Shown here: positions 1 to 13,471 of the stretch, one piece after another
Position numbering within the stretch: position 1 is the first letter of the stretch
How the letters are laid out: each line of letters opens with the position of its first letter
Assembly: GCF_011386835.1 (NCBI RefSeq)
Contig: NC_088800.1
Span: forward strand, 85,438,981-85,502,980
DNA from: Chrysemys picta bellii
Taxonomy: Eukaryota > Chordata > Testudines > Emydidae
Direction: 5' to 3'
DNA length: 64,000 bases
Notes under the pieces: generated by a model
The model's database searches: none
Told to the model about the DNA's origin: nothing
What the model saw: only the letters and a program-made list of their open reading frames with translations
Made by a program: the position numbers and the translations under genes

Positions 1-2496
1 TTGGGGGGTGGGGGTGGCTCAGACTAAGAGGAAAGATTTTGGGCCCAATTCTCCTCCCGGATACACCAGTTTTTACACCAAACAATGGTGACTCAGACCG
101 TCATCACCTTAGGAGCTGGGCCAAAGGAAGGGAAAACAGCAAGCGCCGAGGAGGGAGAGGAATCGTGGAGGGTGTAAGTGCGCAGAATAGGGTGTGATTA
201 GTCTGAATATTGGAAAAAAACTTCCCGGCCCTTCAGTCCATCCACCTGGAGAACTGGCTCCGTATGGGCGGTGGCAATGGAAACCCCAGAGTAATTCAGA
301 GGCCCACCCTGCCCTGGGGGAGGGAGGAGCACCGGAGAACCCCACCAATGCTCCTCGCAGTCTGTGTCTCCGAGAGAGGACAGCGTCAGGAGAACAGGTG
401 ACTTTCCAGGCTGCCCAGCAAATGGCTGAGATCCCTCCATGGCCCCTTCCAACCCACCGCTCCGGCCTACAGCCCTGGTGGTTTATCACTCCCCAGCCCC
501 GAGCGGCAGGCCGGTACAGCCGTGCACCGAGCAGCGCAGCAGAGCAGACGGACTCAGGGGAGCAAGGCTGCGGCATGTTAAAGTCACCAGGCTGCAGGCC
601 GACACCAGAGGAGATTGATGCCTAGAACAAGGCCGGCGTCTCTCCGCAGCAGGGACAGGCCTGGCTGGGGCTGCCTGAATAATCCTGGGATGCTGTGCAC
701 GGGATCACCCAACTAGCAGTGTGACTCGCTCAGGTCAAGAGCGGGGCGTGACCCAGCATCAAAGCACAGATGGTGCTGTGGAAATGGAGCCGTCCCTGGA
801 CGAGGCAGGAGCGTCCCTGCACAGCGGCCTGGGCCCTCACCTTCAAAGGCCCGACTGGGAAACAGAGTCAGGCCAAGCCCATGAGCCAAGGGAGGGGGAA
901 GAGATGAGGCGAGATCTAGCAAATATCTAATCCAAGGGGTGTCTGGCTCTTTGGAAGGGGGGGCTGGGACCCAGGCCCTTTCCCCTCTATGGGGCACTGG
1001 CTCGGATCTGGCCCCAGGGCAGGGACTGGCTGTCTCAGGGGGTGGGGAATGGGACACGGGGTCTTTACCCTCCAGGTCCTCAGAGAGGTTTGAACCTGGC
1101 CCGCAGGAGTGGGGACTGAAAGTCATTCCCATTGGAGCAGGACATGCTAGGAGCCCGTTTTCTCCTGACCCTGGAAGCCTGCACAGTGTTTAGGGGCCCT
1201 GCTCCGAAACCCTCCTTTTGCTCCCCCTCGCCCATTTACAGCATGATCCCCACAGCCCATCAGGCGGATTTCTGTGGAAACCCCATCCATCCCCACCCCA
1301 AAGCCCTGTGGCCGCGGAGCAGATGCCTGTGCACTGAAGGTTCACTCCGAGGCCTCACCACCTCTCCCCCGGCCCTCGGGGCCAGGGCCCAGGCCAGCAC
1401 TGGGCGTCAGTCCGTCTGCTTGGAGGATGCAGACCAGAGAGGCAGCGTTAACTCACTCGCAATGAACCCCCTGGAGCAGCCAATGCAGAGTCAGCCGGGG
1501 GAACCACGCAGCATAAACCGAGCAAACACACGCTACAGGTGCCAGTCACCCCCCAGCACGCACTGAAGTCCTGAGGCCCTGCACAGTTCACGTGGGGCAG
1601 ACACGCACCTTCCCTGGACACGCACACAACAGCACGGCTGCTCTCAGCAGTCAGGAGCACAGACTTACTCACAGGAATAACACACCCATGAAAGTGTCTT
1701 GGAAAGAGACGCTGGCTTGACCTGCACAGGCTCTGGAGCCATTTGGTTCATGAAACAGCAGCTCTGGGCCGCCAGAAATCAAGTACAACCCCTTCGAATA
1801 GCGGTGCTCCCGGCGGAGACTCCTTCCTCCTGAAGCAGTCGGGATGTGCTGGGCGCCAGCCAAAAGCCTGTGACCATCAGAAGTGGTGTTGGGTTTTCAA
1901 ATCGGGCAACCAGCCGGCAGGGCCAACTGGCCAGGCTGTTCTGGGAAGTCAGTTTGTTTGCTTCCCACAGAAACCAGTACGTGGAGTTTTCCACTGACCC
2001 CTTCTTCCCTTTTCCTTGTTTGGCAGAGCCAGGTAGAATCTTGTGTTCCTCGCAATGGCTAAGAGCCGAGGACTTCTGGGAACTGGATACAGAGGGGGTG
2101 CAAAGAGACAACAGCAGCAACACCCTTGCTACACATCATCAGACATGCAAAATAACCCGAGCTGGCACTTCCTGGGTGGCCTACATCCCTCACACACACA
2201 GCCCTTGGCCAGGGCAGCATAACTCCTCTCTCTTTCCCCCTGATGCTGAGGTGCAAAGACAGGGAGCAGACCTGAGGAGTGTTTATGTAAAACTGCCAAG
2301 TCACTGCAATTATCCGATCTGTTGATTTAGAGGGGAGAACAAACAACTTGCTGCCAAGCTCTCGGGTCTCCGTTTGCGTACCTTTCAGCCAATCTCATTC
2401 ATTCCGGACGCCGGGGAGTTACGCCTTGCGCTCGCCGTGCCCCAGACGTGTCGCTGAACTAAAGTATTTCACTCTGCACACTAAACCGGGCCCCGG

Positions 2497-2510
2497 GTCA
2501 CCATGGCAAC
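2497..2510. promoter_or_regulatory. RFX X-box-like site
   Basis: The sequence GTCACCATGGCAAC is an essentially perfect imperfect-palindrome X-box of the type bound by RFX dimers (two GTTGCC-like half sites around CATG). It sits in a non-repetitive stretch (about 2340-2600) next to AT-rich, homeobox-like sequence, inside the presumed CASKIN1 intron. RFX factors drive ciliary and neuronal enhancers, which would suit a neuronal gene. Function is inferred. Confidence 0.45.
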
Positions 2511-4513
2511 CCATGTTAATTCATGAAGGGATTTTTTTAAATCTGATTTATTAAACCCCTTACGAAGACGACATTATCCAGATAACAAAGCTAAGTTATC
2601 AAATCTTCCCTGTAAAAACAGAAGAGGGGCTCTCTGCACATGGGAAATTAGCCCCGAAGATTGCGAAGGGTTGGGGTGGGCAGTGAGGGGAAGGGACGGG
2701 GCTGGTTTTCCTTGGGCTGGGACCCAGTGGAAACAGAGCGAGGACGCATGTTCACAGCGCAGGCAGCTCACGCTTGGCAGCCTCCTTTGGAATAACATTA
2801 GCTCGCACCTACTACACTATTTACGTTTCCTCCCATGGCACAACGCCACCCCCGCCCTCTCTCGCTCAAGTTCTGTGTGCGGCTCCAACCACCAAGTCAA
2901 ACGACCTTCGAGTCCCTGCGGATGCGGGACACTGAGCCGGCCCTGGACTGCTTTACTGAGAGGGGGCCAGTCCAGAGGGGGCTGTGGAACAGGGGATCAC
3001 GTGGTGATGCTGATCTCATGCACAGCCCCCAGGCTGCTTCCCCCATCACAGCTCCCGCTGTGCACCCCTCCCTTCCAGTTAGAGACCCTACCAGCAGATC
3101 ATTTACTGAGGCATTGGGTGGATAACCGCAAGGTGCTCGGGTAACGGTCACATGTTGCAAGCCACACGGCCCTATCAGGGGATCTCGCCCCATCTCCCAG
3201 GGACCAGTGCAGGACTGGTCCCTACGGCTGTGGTCTCCAGGGCATTGGCCAGCTTCGCGTTGACTAACCCGAGCGATGGGGTTCTGGATCCGTAGCGCTG
3301 CGGTCGCTGCAGCACTGGGAGGCGCGCAGGCTTAGCTGAAGCCAAACCCAGTCTCTGTTGGGGATTCCTGACCTTGGGGTGGCAGTTTCTGGGTAATGAG
3401 GACGTGGCTCAGTAAGTGGGAGGAACGGGGCGAGCTCGGAGGGTGAGCCGGGGCTGAGGACGGCTCTAAGCCTGCAGCACACTCTGACATAGCTGGGAAA
3501 TGAAGAACAAAACACCCACATGGTGACAGGGCAACAACCTGCTGCGCGTCTGTGACTAAGAGACCAACCAACAGGCCAGGTAGTACGGCACGCTGGGTAG
3601 CGATGGGGGCACCCAGCGACAGGCTCCCTCCCACCACTCTTCTCCAGGCTAAATTCCCTGTGGCCGGGGCTGTCTCTTGGTTCTGGGGTTGTACAGCCCC
3701 GAGCACATCGGGGGCCTGGCCCATGCCTGGGGCTCCTTGGTGCTATCCCCAAACAAATAATAAATGCACCTGTGCTCCAGGCTGCCTGAAGGACTCAGTC
3801 CAACACAGAACGGGAAGTCAACCCGGGAGAGTGAATCCTCAGCAACCTGTTGACATGAGTCATCAGAAGATGAGCAAAGGCTTACCCCTGACTCTGGCCC
3901 GCCGAGATGGGTGAGAGGCATCCTGCAGGGAGCTAGACAAGCCAAGATCCAGTCACAAGCCTCGGTGCCAAGACTGTCGCTATCTCCTGACATTTGCACA
4001 AGAGAGCTGGAAACCCCCATTCTGCCATCAGAAAGATGCTACTGGTGGGGGCGGGTCTTACCACTGAGCTCAACAGACCGAAGAGAAAGCATGTGTGTGT
4101 GTCTCCAGTTACCTTGGGGCTGCAATACAAGCACTGCTCCACTGCAAAGACCCCTCACTGAGCACACAAGTGGCTTATGGAAAACATGAACTGGCATATA
4201 ATTTACCTCCAGCCTTCAGAACTCCTGAGGTCTGGTGGGAAGCCACATGTCTCGGGCTGGGGAAGTACCAGCTGCACATAGGATCAGCAATCCACGAATT
4301 GGCTGTTTGCAGAAGTGGCCTGCAGACCTGATTAAATGCATAGTCAGGGGCATGGATATCTACCAGGTGACCGGCATGGTCTCTTCAAAAATACAGGACA
4401 CTCCCTGACTGAGAAACTGGAGGGCTGAGTTTTTAGCAGAGGAGGATTTGGGCGCATTTAAAAAAATACAGGAAGAGAAAGAATCAGTGAGGGGGCGGAG
4501 CCTCACTCCAACA

Positions 4514-4548
4514 CACAGCTGGGCATTGCCATGGAAACGCCAGCTGTG
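4514..4548. promoter_or_regulatory. RFX X-box-like site framed by inverted E-boxes
   Basis: A perfect 9-bp inverted repeat, CACAGCTGG at 4514-4522 and CCAGCTGTG at 4540-4548, each containing a CAGCTG E-box, flanks ATTGCCATGGAAAC (4525-4538), an RFX-type X-box. The arrangement is symmetric over 35 bp and unlike the surrounding DNA. It could be a composite bHLH/RFX site in the CASKIN1 intron; no functional evidence is visible. Confidence 0.45.
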
Positions 4549-4734
4549 CGTGCTTGCCCGCAGGAGGGGATTTGATGAGATGGGCGCTGGGGGTGGCCAC
4601 CTGGCTGAGGGCTGCTGGGGTCCCTTGGGAGCACCTCGTCGGCATTGCTCTCCGATCAGCACCCAGGACGGTCTCTGTGAGCACCGAGGGCATGTCCGCG
4701 CAGCACTGCGAGGGTGTGATTGCAAGACGTGTGC

Positions 4735-4980
4735 ACACACCCAAGCTAGCGCCGACCTAGCCAGCTCGCTAAAACTAGCAGCGAAGCCACAGCAGCATAG
4801 GTGGTGGCCCGGGACACCTGAATACAAGCCCACCCTGGACCCTGGGTACGTGCTCGGGCCACTACCTGATGCAGTCACCCACACTGCCGCAGCTTCACTG
4901 CTATCGGTACCCCACGCCAGCTTGAGCAAAGCTAGCGGCTCTGCCTACACGTGCTGCAAACACCCCTCCCGACTGCTGTG
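4735..4980. repeat. Degraded interspersed repeat (same family as 28.8 kb)
   Basis: The stretch is rich in CTAGC and GCTAGC-type words and ends with a 'ctacacgtgctgcaaac'-like tract. A related segment (travelling as 'caagcccacc ctgg' then 'cgtg ctcggg') recurs near 27.43-27.5 kb. It resembles the non-autonomous DNA repeat with the 'gggtacgtctacactgc' terminus at 28.82 kb. Classification is by eye. Confidence 0.35.
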
Positions 4981-7307
4981 TAGACAGAGAGAGACTGGTA
5001 CCCCCCCTGCAATACAAGGGGTGGGCTGGGCTAGAGAGCCCTGGATGACTTGGGCCCTGGCTAGCAACACTCCCCCTGTCTCCCTGTGGTGCATCACAAC
5101 AGGCAAAATGCAGTCCATGGACCGAATCCTGAGCAAGCCAGGGACAGGGAGTTCACAGTGGAGGGACCCGCGTTCTGGAATCTGCCTCAGTTTGGAAGGG
5201 AGCTGCAGTGCAAGGCCTATCCCCCCTGCAGGACTGGCCTGGAGGAGGTGCTGCTGCTAGGAGGTTTGAGGATGTACAAGTGCCCCCAGCTAAGAGGAAG
5301 GGGCTTTTATGAACTGGCACAAGGATGGTCTTCCACGCCAGTGCCACCTGGTCAGGTACGTGCACTGAGCCCCTCTCACTGCATGGGAACTTTCCATTTG
5401 CATCCCTGAGATACTCAAAGGCTCTGGAGCAAACTAGGGGCTCGTCCTCTGCAGAGTTTCGTTTTAAACGGACGGAAAGTCTCCATGCACGGAGCAGGCA
5501 AAGCACAGCTGGCACTGTGGCAGGCTCCCTTCTCTACACACTGCCCCCTGCCAGCAGAGAGACTCCCACTGACCTTGGATCGGGCCCAAGGTGGCTTTAC
5601 TCTCCCCTGGAAGGACTCCCGCTAATGGCGTGAACTGCTTCTTGCTCCCCAGAGCCCACCAATAATCAGTGCCAACTGCATGGGTGGTTCCTCTCAAGTG
5701 GACACCCGCCACACCTGGACTGAGACCCAGTAACTCATTTCACATAGGGCCAAACAGCCATCAGAGGGGGAGTAACTTTCTGCCCCTCTCGCCCTGGTCC
5801 AGATCGGAGCCAGCGTCGCAGGAGGTGGAAAGCTACATATCCCCTGCCATTCCTAGTCCTGAGACCTGTCGAGACGCCCATTTCCAGCTGGAGGACTGCC
5901 AGGACAGGTCCAATTCCCAAGAGGAGGTCTCTCCTGCTGTCTCACGCGTGGCCCAGCAGAAGCGTTTAGGTTCCAGAAGAGAAATCACTGTTGCGATGGG
6001 AATGGGGCAGATCAAAGAAAAGTAACAGCAAAGAACCAGGCCATACAAAGCACAGTAAAAAAGCACCCGGGCACAGACAGCATTGCTATTCTGCTATTCC
6101 ATTGCCTATTTCCCTCCCATATCCACCAGCAGCATTTGCTTTCATCTCCCTGCAAGGGGAGCATCCGTCACTTCCCCTCCCTACTACAGGTTCTGCTGCG
6201 GAAGTGCAGTCTAGCAGGATGTAAGTGCCATCTTTATCAGCAATCTGGGTCCCATAGGGAAGGGGAGGGCTGGATGAAAATTTGTATATTTATAAGCCTT
6301 CGTGAATTATTCAGTTTGGTGGATGAAATGCCTTTAACCAGAGCAGTTAAGAAATGCTGTCTCCAGCTTACAAGATACAAACTCACCCGGCGAGCGCCCA
6401 CGCAGACGGATAACTCTGCGCTCTGCTTTCCGTGGCAATCATGACTGCTCGTGTGTGGTGCCCTCCCTCCCCCAGGATGTCGTTTAAAGTCACATACACG
6501 TCAGCGTGGCTACTGAACGGGCGACAACAACGTTAGCAGCACCAGCCACGGGTGGCCAGAGCACGAGGACACAAGCAGAGGAATTCTTTAGCACACAAGT
6601 GCGGCCTGCGGAGACTACATCACCCACGATGCACCGCTCCATCCTGATGCAGCAGCCACACCTTGCTCCGCTCTATGAAAACTAGGCACAACTAGTAAGC
6701 CGCTCTCGGGAGAGGAGCGGGCAGGAAGAAAAGGAAGTTCCCACCTATTGGGATTTGTTTGTATGACAAATCTTGTTTGGCATGACCAGCAGCAAAGCTT
6801 TCTCCCGACTCCAGTACGCCCAGGCCGCGTGATGAATTCCCCCTCGGACATCCCATCAGCGCTTACCCTGACCAGCTCTCTGCCAGATGCCATCGCTTGC
6901 AGAAGCATAAGGCCTTACTCGCCTGGTCGCTTGCCTATCAGCTTATAGCTCTCCGCGGGGGCTGAGTGGGTGGACTGCCGAAATGCCAACATGGGGCCTA
7001 CATTTGAAGCACCAACGATAATAATAATAATGCCCATCTCACTTGCCCCTGACACCACCTGGGCTGCTCCCATTAGCGATATCACGCTTAAGCTGCTTGG
7101 GGAAGCTTTAAAGAGATTGCTAGCAGCTTTAAGACAATTAAAGGGGCAGAGTCAGCCAGCATGGTCTGACAGCAAGAATATTACTCAGAGGGGGCTCTGC
7201 TCCCAGGCACTGACTGTCAGGGCTGGGAGTTAAACAGATTTCTTACAAAACCCACAGGGCTTTACACAAGCAGAAAATGCAAAGGTTCTTTTGGTGTCAC
7301 AGCCAGG

Positions 7308-7683
7308 GTATGTTTAGTTTGGAAAAGAGGAGATTAAGGGGGGATATGAGAGTGGTCTTCAGATACTTGAAAGGCTGCCATAAAAAGGATGGAGAAAAGT
7401 TGTTCTCTCTTGCCACGGAGGGCAAGACGAGAGGCACTGGGTTCAAACTACAGCACAGCAGGTTTAGATTAAATCTCAGGAAAAAACTCCCTAACCGTAA
7501 GAACAGTCGGCCTATGGAGCAGACGCCTCGGGAGGTCGTGGAAGCGCCTTCACTGGAGGTTTTCCAAAGGAGGCTGGATAGCCTCTGTCTTGGGTGGTTT
7601 AGACCCAACAAATCCTGCATCTTAGCAGGGGGTTAGACTAGATGACTCTTGCGGTCCCTTCTGGCCCTATGGTTCTATGATAC
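7308..7683 (+). mobile_element. CR1 LINE 3' fragment
   Basis: This is a 5'-truncated CR1 copy. It carries the reverse-transcriptase C-terminal tail, seen as Leu-Glu-Lys-Arg-Arg-Leu-Arg-Gly-Asp-Met in the 119-residue frame from 7277. The 3' UTR follows, with the diagnostic run 'agactagatgactcttgcgg' and the terminal 'ggttctatga' motif. The frame is broken and not active. Confidence 0.85.
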
Positions 7684-9625
7684 CACAGTGATGTGTGCAA
7701 TAGAAGAACCTGAGTACAATGGGGAGAGACTGTCTTTTTTGTTCTGTGTTTGTACAGCACCTACCACAATGGGGTCATGGTCTGTGTCCCTAAGTGCTAC
7801 CCCAATAGCACCTTGTAACCTGGCATGAGGCTCTCTGCCTCTTGGCTTAGCTGCTCCCTGCGCTCATTTCCCCATGTGTTTAACAGGGCTTCCTGATGCC
7901 TCAAGGAGGAGCAATGCCTCATTACCCTGGTATCTTCCACCCCAGACCTGAGGCAGGAGTTAGCTCCCTGTTTGCCAGTTGCATGGCAGAGCCAACTCAC
8001 CCTGTCTCAGTGCTGCTAACGAGATGTGAAACAGGAACAATCATACATGTCCCGGCACTGGCTCATTCCTCACACGCAGCTTTCATTATCAGGGGCTTTA
8101 GGCTCTGTCCCTCTATGCCTGTTGCTTGCGCAAAGCACACGAAATCTCGGCATCTGAAATGGGAATCAATTTCCTGCACTCCGGCTCTGCCGAATACTAG
8201 CTGCCTGTTAGTGGCTTACAGTAAATCTGCAATCTGCGTATGTGTTTCCCTGAAAAGCGTCTCGAGCCTCGATTTCCAGCGTGGCTTGCTCTGCCGAGCC
8301 AGCCCGCTGCACCAGCAATCTGCAGTGCTAAAAATCAGGAGATCCCATCATGGAAAAGCTATTCCTGCTCCAGCGCAGCTGCGGGTGACCGCTCGCCACA
8401 ATCAACTACACGGAGAGCAGCACAGAGAGAAGGGCAAAGACTTTAGGAGATAACAGCATATGCTGGGGGCTCTATGCAGTCTACACAGAGTTTGTGCAGG
8501 TCGAAGAGTGAACCAAATGAAACACTGTCATAGGAACAGATCCATCTTGCTTGACCCCTAGAGTGACGGGAGCTGTAGGGTATTTGACATGAGACACGGC
8601 TGTAACGTCTCACATTTGTTACAGTCTCCTTCTGTTGAGACCCCCTAGCCCCCATCAAAGAGCGCGGTGAAGCCAAACCTTCCCCCGCAGCGCAGGAGGG
8701 TACCATCTGCAACCAAACAAGAACAAACGCCCGTCTCTGCTACTGGCTCGGTCAAAACTATTTCGCTCTTCCCATTACGCCACAAATCAGAGCGTCCCTT
8801 CAGGCTGAGATTTTGGCAGAACAATTTCAAGATCCTGTGAGTTTATACAGTATAGTAAACAAACACAGGCACGTGTCTTGGCAGTTCCTACTTCAAGAGA
8901 CCCTTTCAGGCGAGAAAGCATATTGAAAAACACATGATTGCCTCCTCCACCTCCCTCGCCACCTCACAGATGATCACAACAAAATTGTTTTTAAAAAAAA
9001 ATCAAATGTACTTTTCATTCTGTGTCTCATTTATTTACTTTCTGCAGTTCTCCCAGGCGGGGCAACAAAACCAGGGTGGTTAGTTTCACTTTTGTTTCCA
9101 ATCAATTCTGCAATGTCTGGATTGCACACACTACATCAGGAGGGTCGATTCGTGAACAACGCGCTATCCACTGGAACTTCAAACAATCCCAGAACATTCC
9201 TGCTGGCCTTGGATTTTGTAACAACCCGTCTAAATTTGGGCACCAAGATGGACCTGAGAGTGTCTATTTAACCCTTCAGGACCCAAGTTAACATGCCCGG
9301 GCCCTCGCCCCTGCTAGGGAATGAGTTGAGTAATATGTCCAAAAAAGCACCTGGGGGGCACATTTAATGACACCGAAGAGGAATCCCAGAAACCCCCTCT
9401 TACTGAGTAACAGCTCCAGCCAGTTCGGTGATCCAGTTAACAACCCCAGAGGAGATGGATTCAGGGAGCAGTACGAACAGGTGTTAGCTTTAGGCTACAC
9501 ATGCATTAAAAAGAACCACCAAACCAAGGAGAGTTACTCCGTGCACTTTATAAACAAGGCACAGCCAGGAGTGCCGTTACCGAAGATAACTGCTCTCTGC
9601 CATTAAGAAGCAGAGAAGGAACCAA

Positions 9626-10467
9626 TAGATTCATAGATTCATAGACTTTAAGGTCAGAAGGGACCATTATGATCATCTGGTCTGACCCCCTGCACGCTGC
9701 AGGCCATAAAACCGTCCCCGCCCCTTCCCTGGACTCTGCTGCTGAAGTCCCCAATCCTGTTATTAGTGACCTCAATCGGCAGAGACCCTCTTGCTAGAGA
9801 TCCCTGCCCCATGCTGCGGAGGAAGGCGAAAAACCTCCAGAGGCTCAGCCAATCTGCCCTGGAGGAAAATTCCTTCCCGACCCCAAATATGGCGATCAGT
9901 AAGACCCCGAGCATATAGGCAAGAGTCTCCATCCTGACCCCTTTTAGTCATTATGCTATTTACCTACCATTGCTTGGTTTTCCTTGACAACTATGTTTTA
10001 CCATTAAACCATTCCCTCCATAAACTTATCTAACTTAATCTTAAAGCCAGACAAGTCCCTCGCCCCCACCGTTTCCCTCGGAAGGCCGTTCCAATATTTC
10101 ACCCCTCTAACGGTCAGAAACCTTCGTCTAATTTCAAGCCTGAACTTCCCCACGGCCAGTTTAAATCCATTCGTTCTCGTATCCACGTTAGTACTAAGCT
10201 GGAATAATTCATCTCCCTCCCTTGTATTAATCCCTCTAATATATTGAAAGATAGCAATCATATCCCCCCTCAGCCTTCGCTTTGTCAGACTAAACAACCC
10301 AAGCTCCTCTAGTCTCCTTTCATACGACAGTTTCTCCATTCCTCTGATCATCCTAGTGGCCCTTCTCTGTACCCGTTCCAGTTTGAGTTCATCTTTTTTA
10401 AACATTGGAGACCAGAACTGCACACAGTACTCCAAATGAGGTCTCACCAGCGCCTTATACAACGGAG
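9626..10467 (-). mobile_element. CR1 LINE 3' end with intact RT tail frame
   Basis: This 5'-truncated CR1 is in minus orientation. The 3' terminus is the microsatellite-like 'tagattcatagattcatag' at 9626-9644. Upstream of it (10004-10462, minus) a 152-residue open frame encodes the C-terminal part of the CR1 reverse transcriptase, with the family hallmarks HLEYCVQFWSP, RATRMIRGME and RRLRGDM, followed by the WNGLP motif. The copy lacks endonuclease and most of the polymerase, so it cannot move by itself. Confidence 0.9.
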
Positions 10468-10930
10468 TGCTGAGTGGGTTGAGTGCTTCATCACTACACC
10501 TATATGGAGATTCATGGTAGCTAGTTTAGTTCAGGGAAGAAAATAGCTGCACTGTACATGGGGGTGAATACAGTCGATGGTGCTGGGACAGAATGACCTG
10601 CAGAGGTTCATAGTGTAACATGCACCAGGGCCAAATTCTCCTCCACAGTCCAGGCTCCATAAAGTCATTTATTCCATCGCTTAATCTAATCAAAAGCCGT
10701 TTGACCTGTGGGCTGACACCTCAGCACAAGTTCAAAGCGTGTCAAGCGTTCATCAGACGTATGACCGCGTGAAGTTCGGAATGGATTCTATCTGTTCAAT
10801 GGCTTAGTCTGCCCAGCCAAGCAAATCGGGCATCCCCTGACCGGCAGAACCGCACCCTGCCACGTGACTCCACCCCCAACACTGATAGGCACCAGGGCAT
10901 GTCCCGTTCAGTGGAGAACAAGCCCCTGTT

Positions 10931-11305
10931 TAGATTCTGGATTCCAAGGCCAGACGGGACCACTGTGATCCTCCAGTCTGACCCCCATATAGGATAGGCC
11001 AGAGAATGTCCCCACAATAATTCCTAGGGCAGAGCTCTTAGAAAATCATCCACTCTTGATTTAAAAATGGTCAGTGATGGAGAATTCACAAAACGTACGC
11101 ATTATTTCCAGTCTGACTCTGTCTAGCTTCAACTTCCAGCCATTGGAGTGTGTTATACTTTCCTCTGCTAGACTGAAGAGCCCAGTATTAAAGATTTGTT
11201 CCCAATGTAGGTACTTACAGACTGTGATCAAGTCACCCCTTCACCTTCTCTTTTTTTAAATTAAATGCATTGAGCTCTTTGAGTCTGTCACTGTAAGACA
11301 TGCTT
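10931..11305 (-). mobile_element. Older CR1 LINE 3' fragment
   Basis: The sequence 'attccaaggccagacgggac' followed by 'ctccagtctgacccccatat' is the reverse-oriented CR1 3' UTR. It continues into a decayed RT tail that ends near the 'gagtctgtcactgtaagaca' segment. It is more diverged than the neighbouring copy at 9.6 kb and has no usable frame. Confidence 0.75.
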
Positions 11306-13121
11306 TCTAAGCATTTTCAGGGTTCAAAGCATTTGCCAAGCAGCGTTCATTATGGCTCAGACATCAGTCACTACTGCTAACACTAGGAGACATTTCTACA
11401 GCACCTTTCATCCCAAAGGATCCCCAATGTGCTTCACAAATGCAAACAGGCAACGCCCCAGAAATGCAGTCATTTGTGTACCACAGCCAACCAGCACACA
11501 GCAAAACCGTGGGGAAGGGAGCGTTTCGGCCAAGGGACTGGGGCATACCATGACTTCAGGAACTGAAATGCCCTGAAGAGCAGACAGAACCAGGGGAGGG
11601 GGGGAGGTTTTTTTAATCATTTCAGGCTTCTGAAAGACCCACACATAGTGAGCTGCTGAGAGTGAAGTTCCAAGCTGAACTTCTTGGGATTTGAACCTGC
11701 CGGTTCAGGGAGTTAAAGCCGAATGCAAACCTGATGCTCGCCCCATTCCACTAGAGAGGCCTTGTTCCTCATAAAATAAGGACATGCTCATTCAGCGTGC
11801 ACCAGGGGCCTGGTTTTCACCTGCACGGAGCTCGTGCTGAAAACCATGGGAGCAACAGAGAATCTGCACCTCTGAAAACCTGGCCCCAGGTATCCAACTT
11901 GGAAAGGCACCCAGCGTGCCTGACTCTCCACCCACCTGCAGCTCCATCTTGGGAAACAATCAAAAGAGGGTTTTCTTTGGTCACAAGTCAAATGGGGGGA
12001 TGAGGAGCTCAGCTTAACTCCCTGGGGGTGTTTGCACCAAAGAGCTATGGTATCAATAGCTGCTGCTTGCGAGGGGCCAGATTGGATTAGACGGAGCAAA
12101 CCACAGGTCAGGATTGAGGTGCCTTGGCAGAGCTGGGGGCCAGGACTGGAGCAGCAAGTCAGGACCGGCAAAGCTATAGCAAGGGATGGGGACGTCAGGA
12201 TTAAGAAGACATCGGCGGGGTTGCATTGCCAGAGCTCTGCACCACGGACTAGAACAGGTTGTTGTGGTCAAGACGGATGCAGGGCGACGGCCACACAGCA
12301 CCCGCCTGGCTCCAGCCAGTGCTGCATCCCTCACTTGCATGAACATTAACCCAAATTCAGAGGTTCCCCGAACACTGGGCCCTGCTCAGCCTGGAGCCTA
12401 TTGCCATCAGCCCCATCCCGAAGAGCTGTTCCTTTGATGAAAGGCTCAAGGTTCATTTTTCCCCTTTTCCCTTCAAACTCCCCCTGCCCTCCATTAATTC
12501 AGCTCCAACACTAAACCAAGGCTGTTACATTACTGATACCATCATGGCCTGAAACATTAGAGCCGCCCCATTGCTCTGCTGGACTGGGCTGGGCTACCGC
12601 TTGACCCTGGGGTCTTGCTTGGGGGTTTAAAGCATGAAAGAAACACCCTCGTCTCCTGCTCCGTCGCGTCCCCCCCGCTGGATGCGAGCCTGACGTGCCG
12701 ATGGGTGTGTGTAGACGAGGCAGAGGATAGATGGGGAGGGGAGCGACTGGGCGAGTAGCACTGAATTATTTTCCACGGTGCGTATCCTGTTCACTTGGCT
12801 CCCGTTCTAAGCACCGCTCCCAGGCTCTTAGGAATGCCCGTGTCCATGTTTGGGCAAAACCCAGCTGCAGGGCCACTCGGGGCTGGGTTTCTCAGATGAG
12901 AGGGCCCTGCAGGGGACTAGCCCCCAGCCCAGCCGCCAACTGCAATCAAATAAAGGATCCTGCCACCCTGGGTGTGGAAGGCAGGCGAGTGGCTCGGGGA
13001 AAGGCCGGGGTGGATCCAACCCAGAGCCACGCTGCTGCACTGGCAACGGAGTGACCCCGGCAAACCGGCAGCAGCGGAGCGAGAGGGCGCCTCTGGGATT
13101 TAATCACTGTTGCAAGGAGCA

Positions 13122-13192
13122 CCACACACACACACACACACACACACCCCATCCCAGCAGGATGGAGAGCTGAGCACATACACACACACACC
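13122..13192. repeat. CA/GT microsatellite
   Basis: Two (CA)n runs (13123-13147 and 13180-13190) are separated by a short unique spacer. They lie about 300 bp downstream of the CASKIN1 first exon in transcriptional order. Confidence 0.95.
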
Positions 13193-13471
13193 CAGCCTGA
13201 CAGCTCCGGCTTGCAAGCTCAGCTGGGCACCCAGGCAGGAAGGAGCAGTGCACCGAAAACCCGCGGGCTCCCCCTCCCACTGCACATTGAGGGGCAAATC
13301 CCAACCAGCCTTTATAGACCCCAGGGGCCAGCCGAGCCCAGGGGCCGCTCCTCACCAGCCAGAGCGGGGAGGGGGATTCTCCCCGCCCCGAGCACTGGGC
13401 TCCCCTGGAGGGTGCACAGCCCCCCCGCCCAATCCCCCACCCCGGCGGTCCCCCACCCCCAGGCCACTCAC

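Larger units (their letters stand above)
1..13471 (-). other. Probable CASKIN1 intron 1 (no exon seen)
   Basis: No conserved coding exon was found here on either strand. I looked by eye for the expected second CASKIN1 exon (Lys-Leu-Leu-Gly-Ser-Thr, then the first ankyrin repeat) and did not see it. The stretch holds CR1 fragments at about 7.3, 9.6-10.5 and 10.9-11.3 kb, a degraded repeat at about 4.7-4.96 kb, a CA microsatellite at 13.1 kb and candidate regulatory sites at 2.5 and 4.5 kb. The intron assignment is an inference from gene orientation. Confidence 0.55.
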
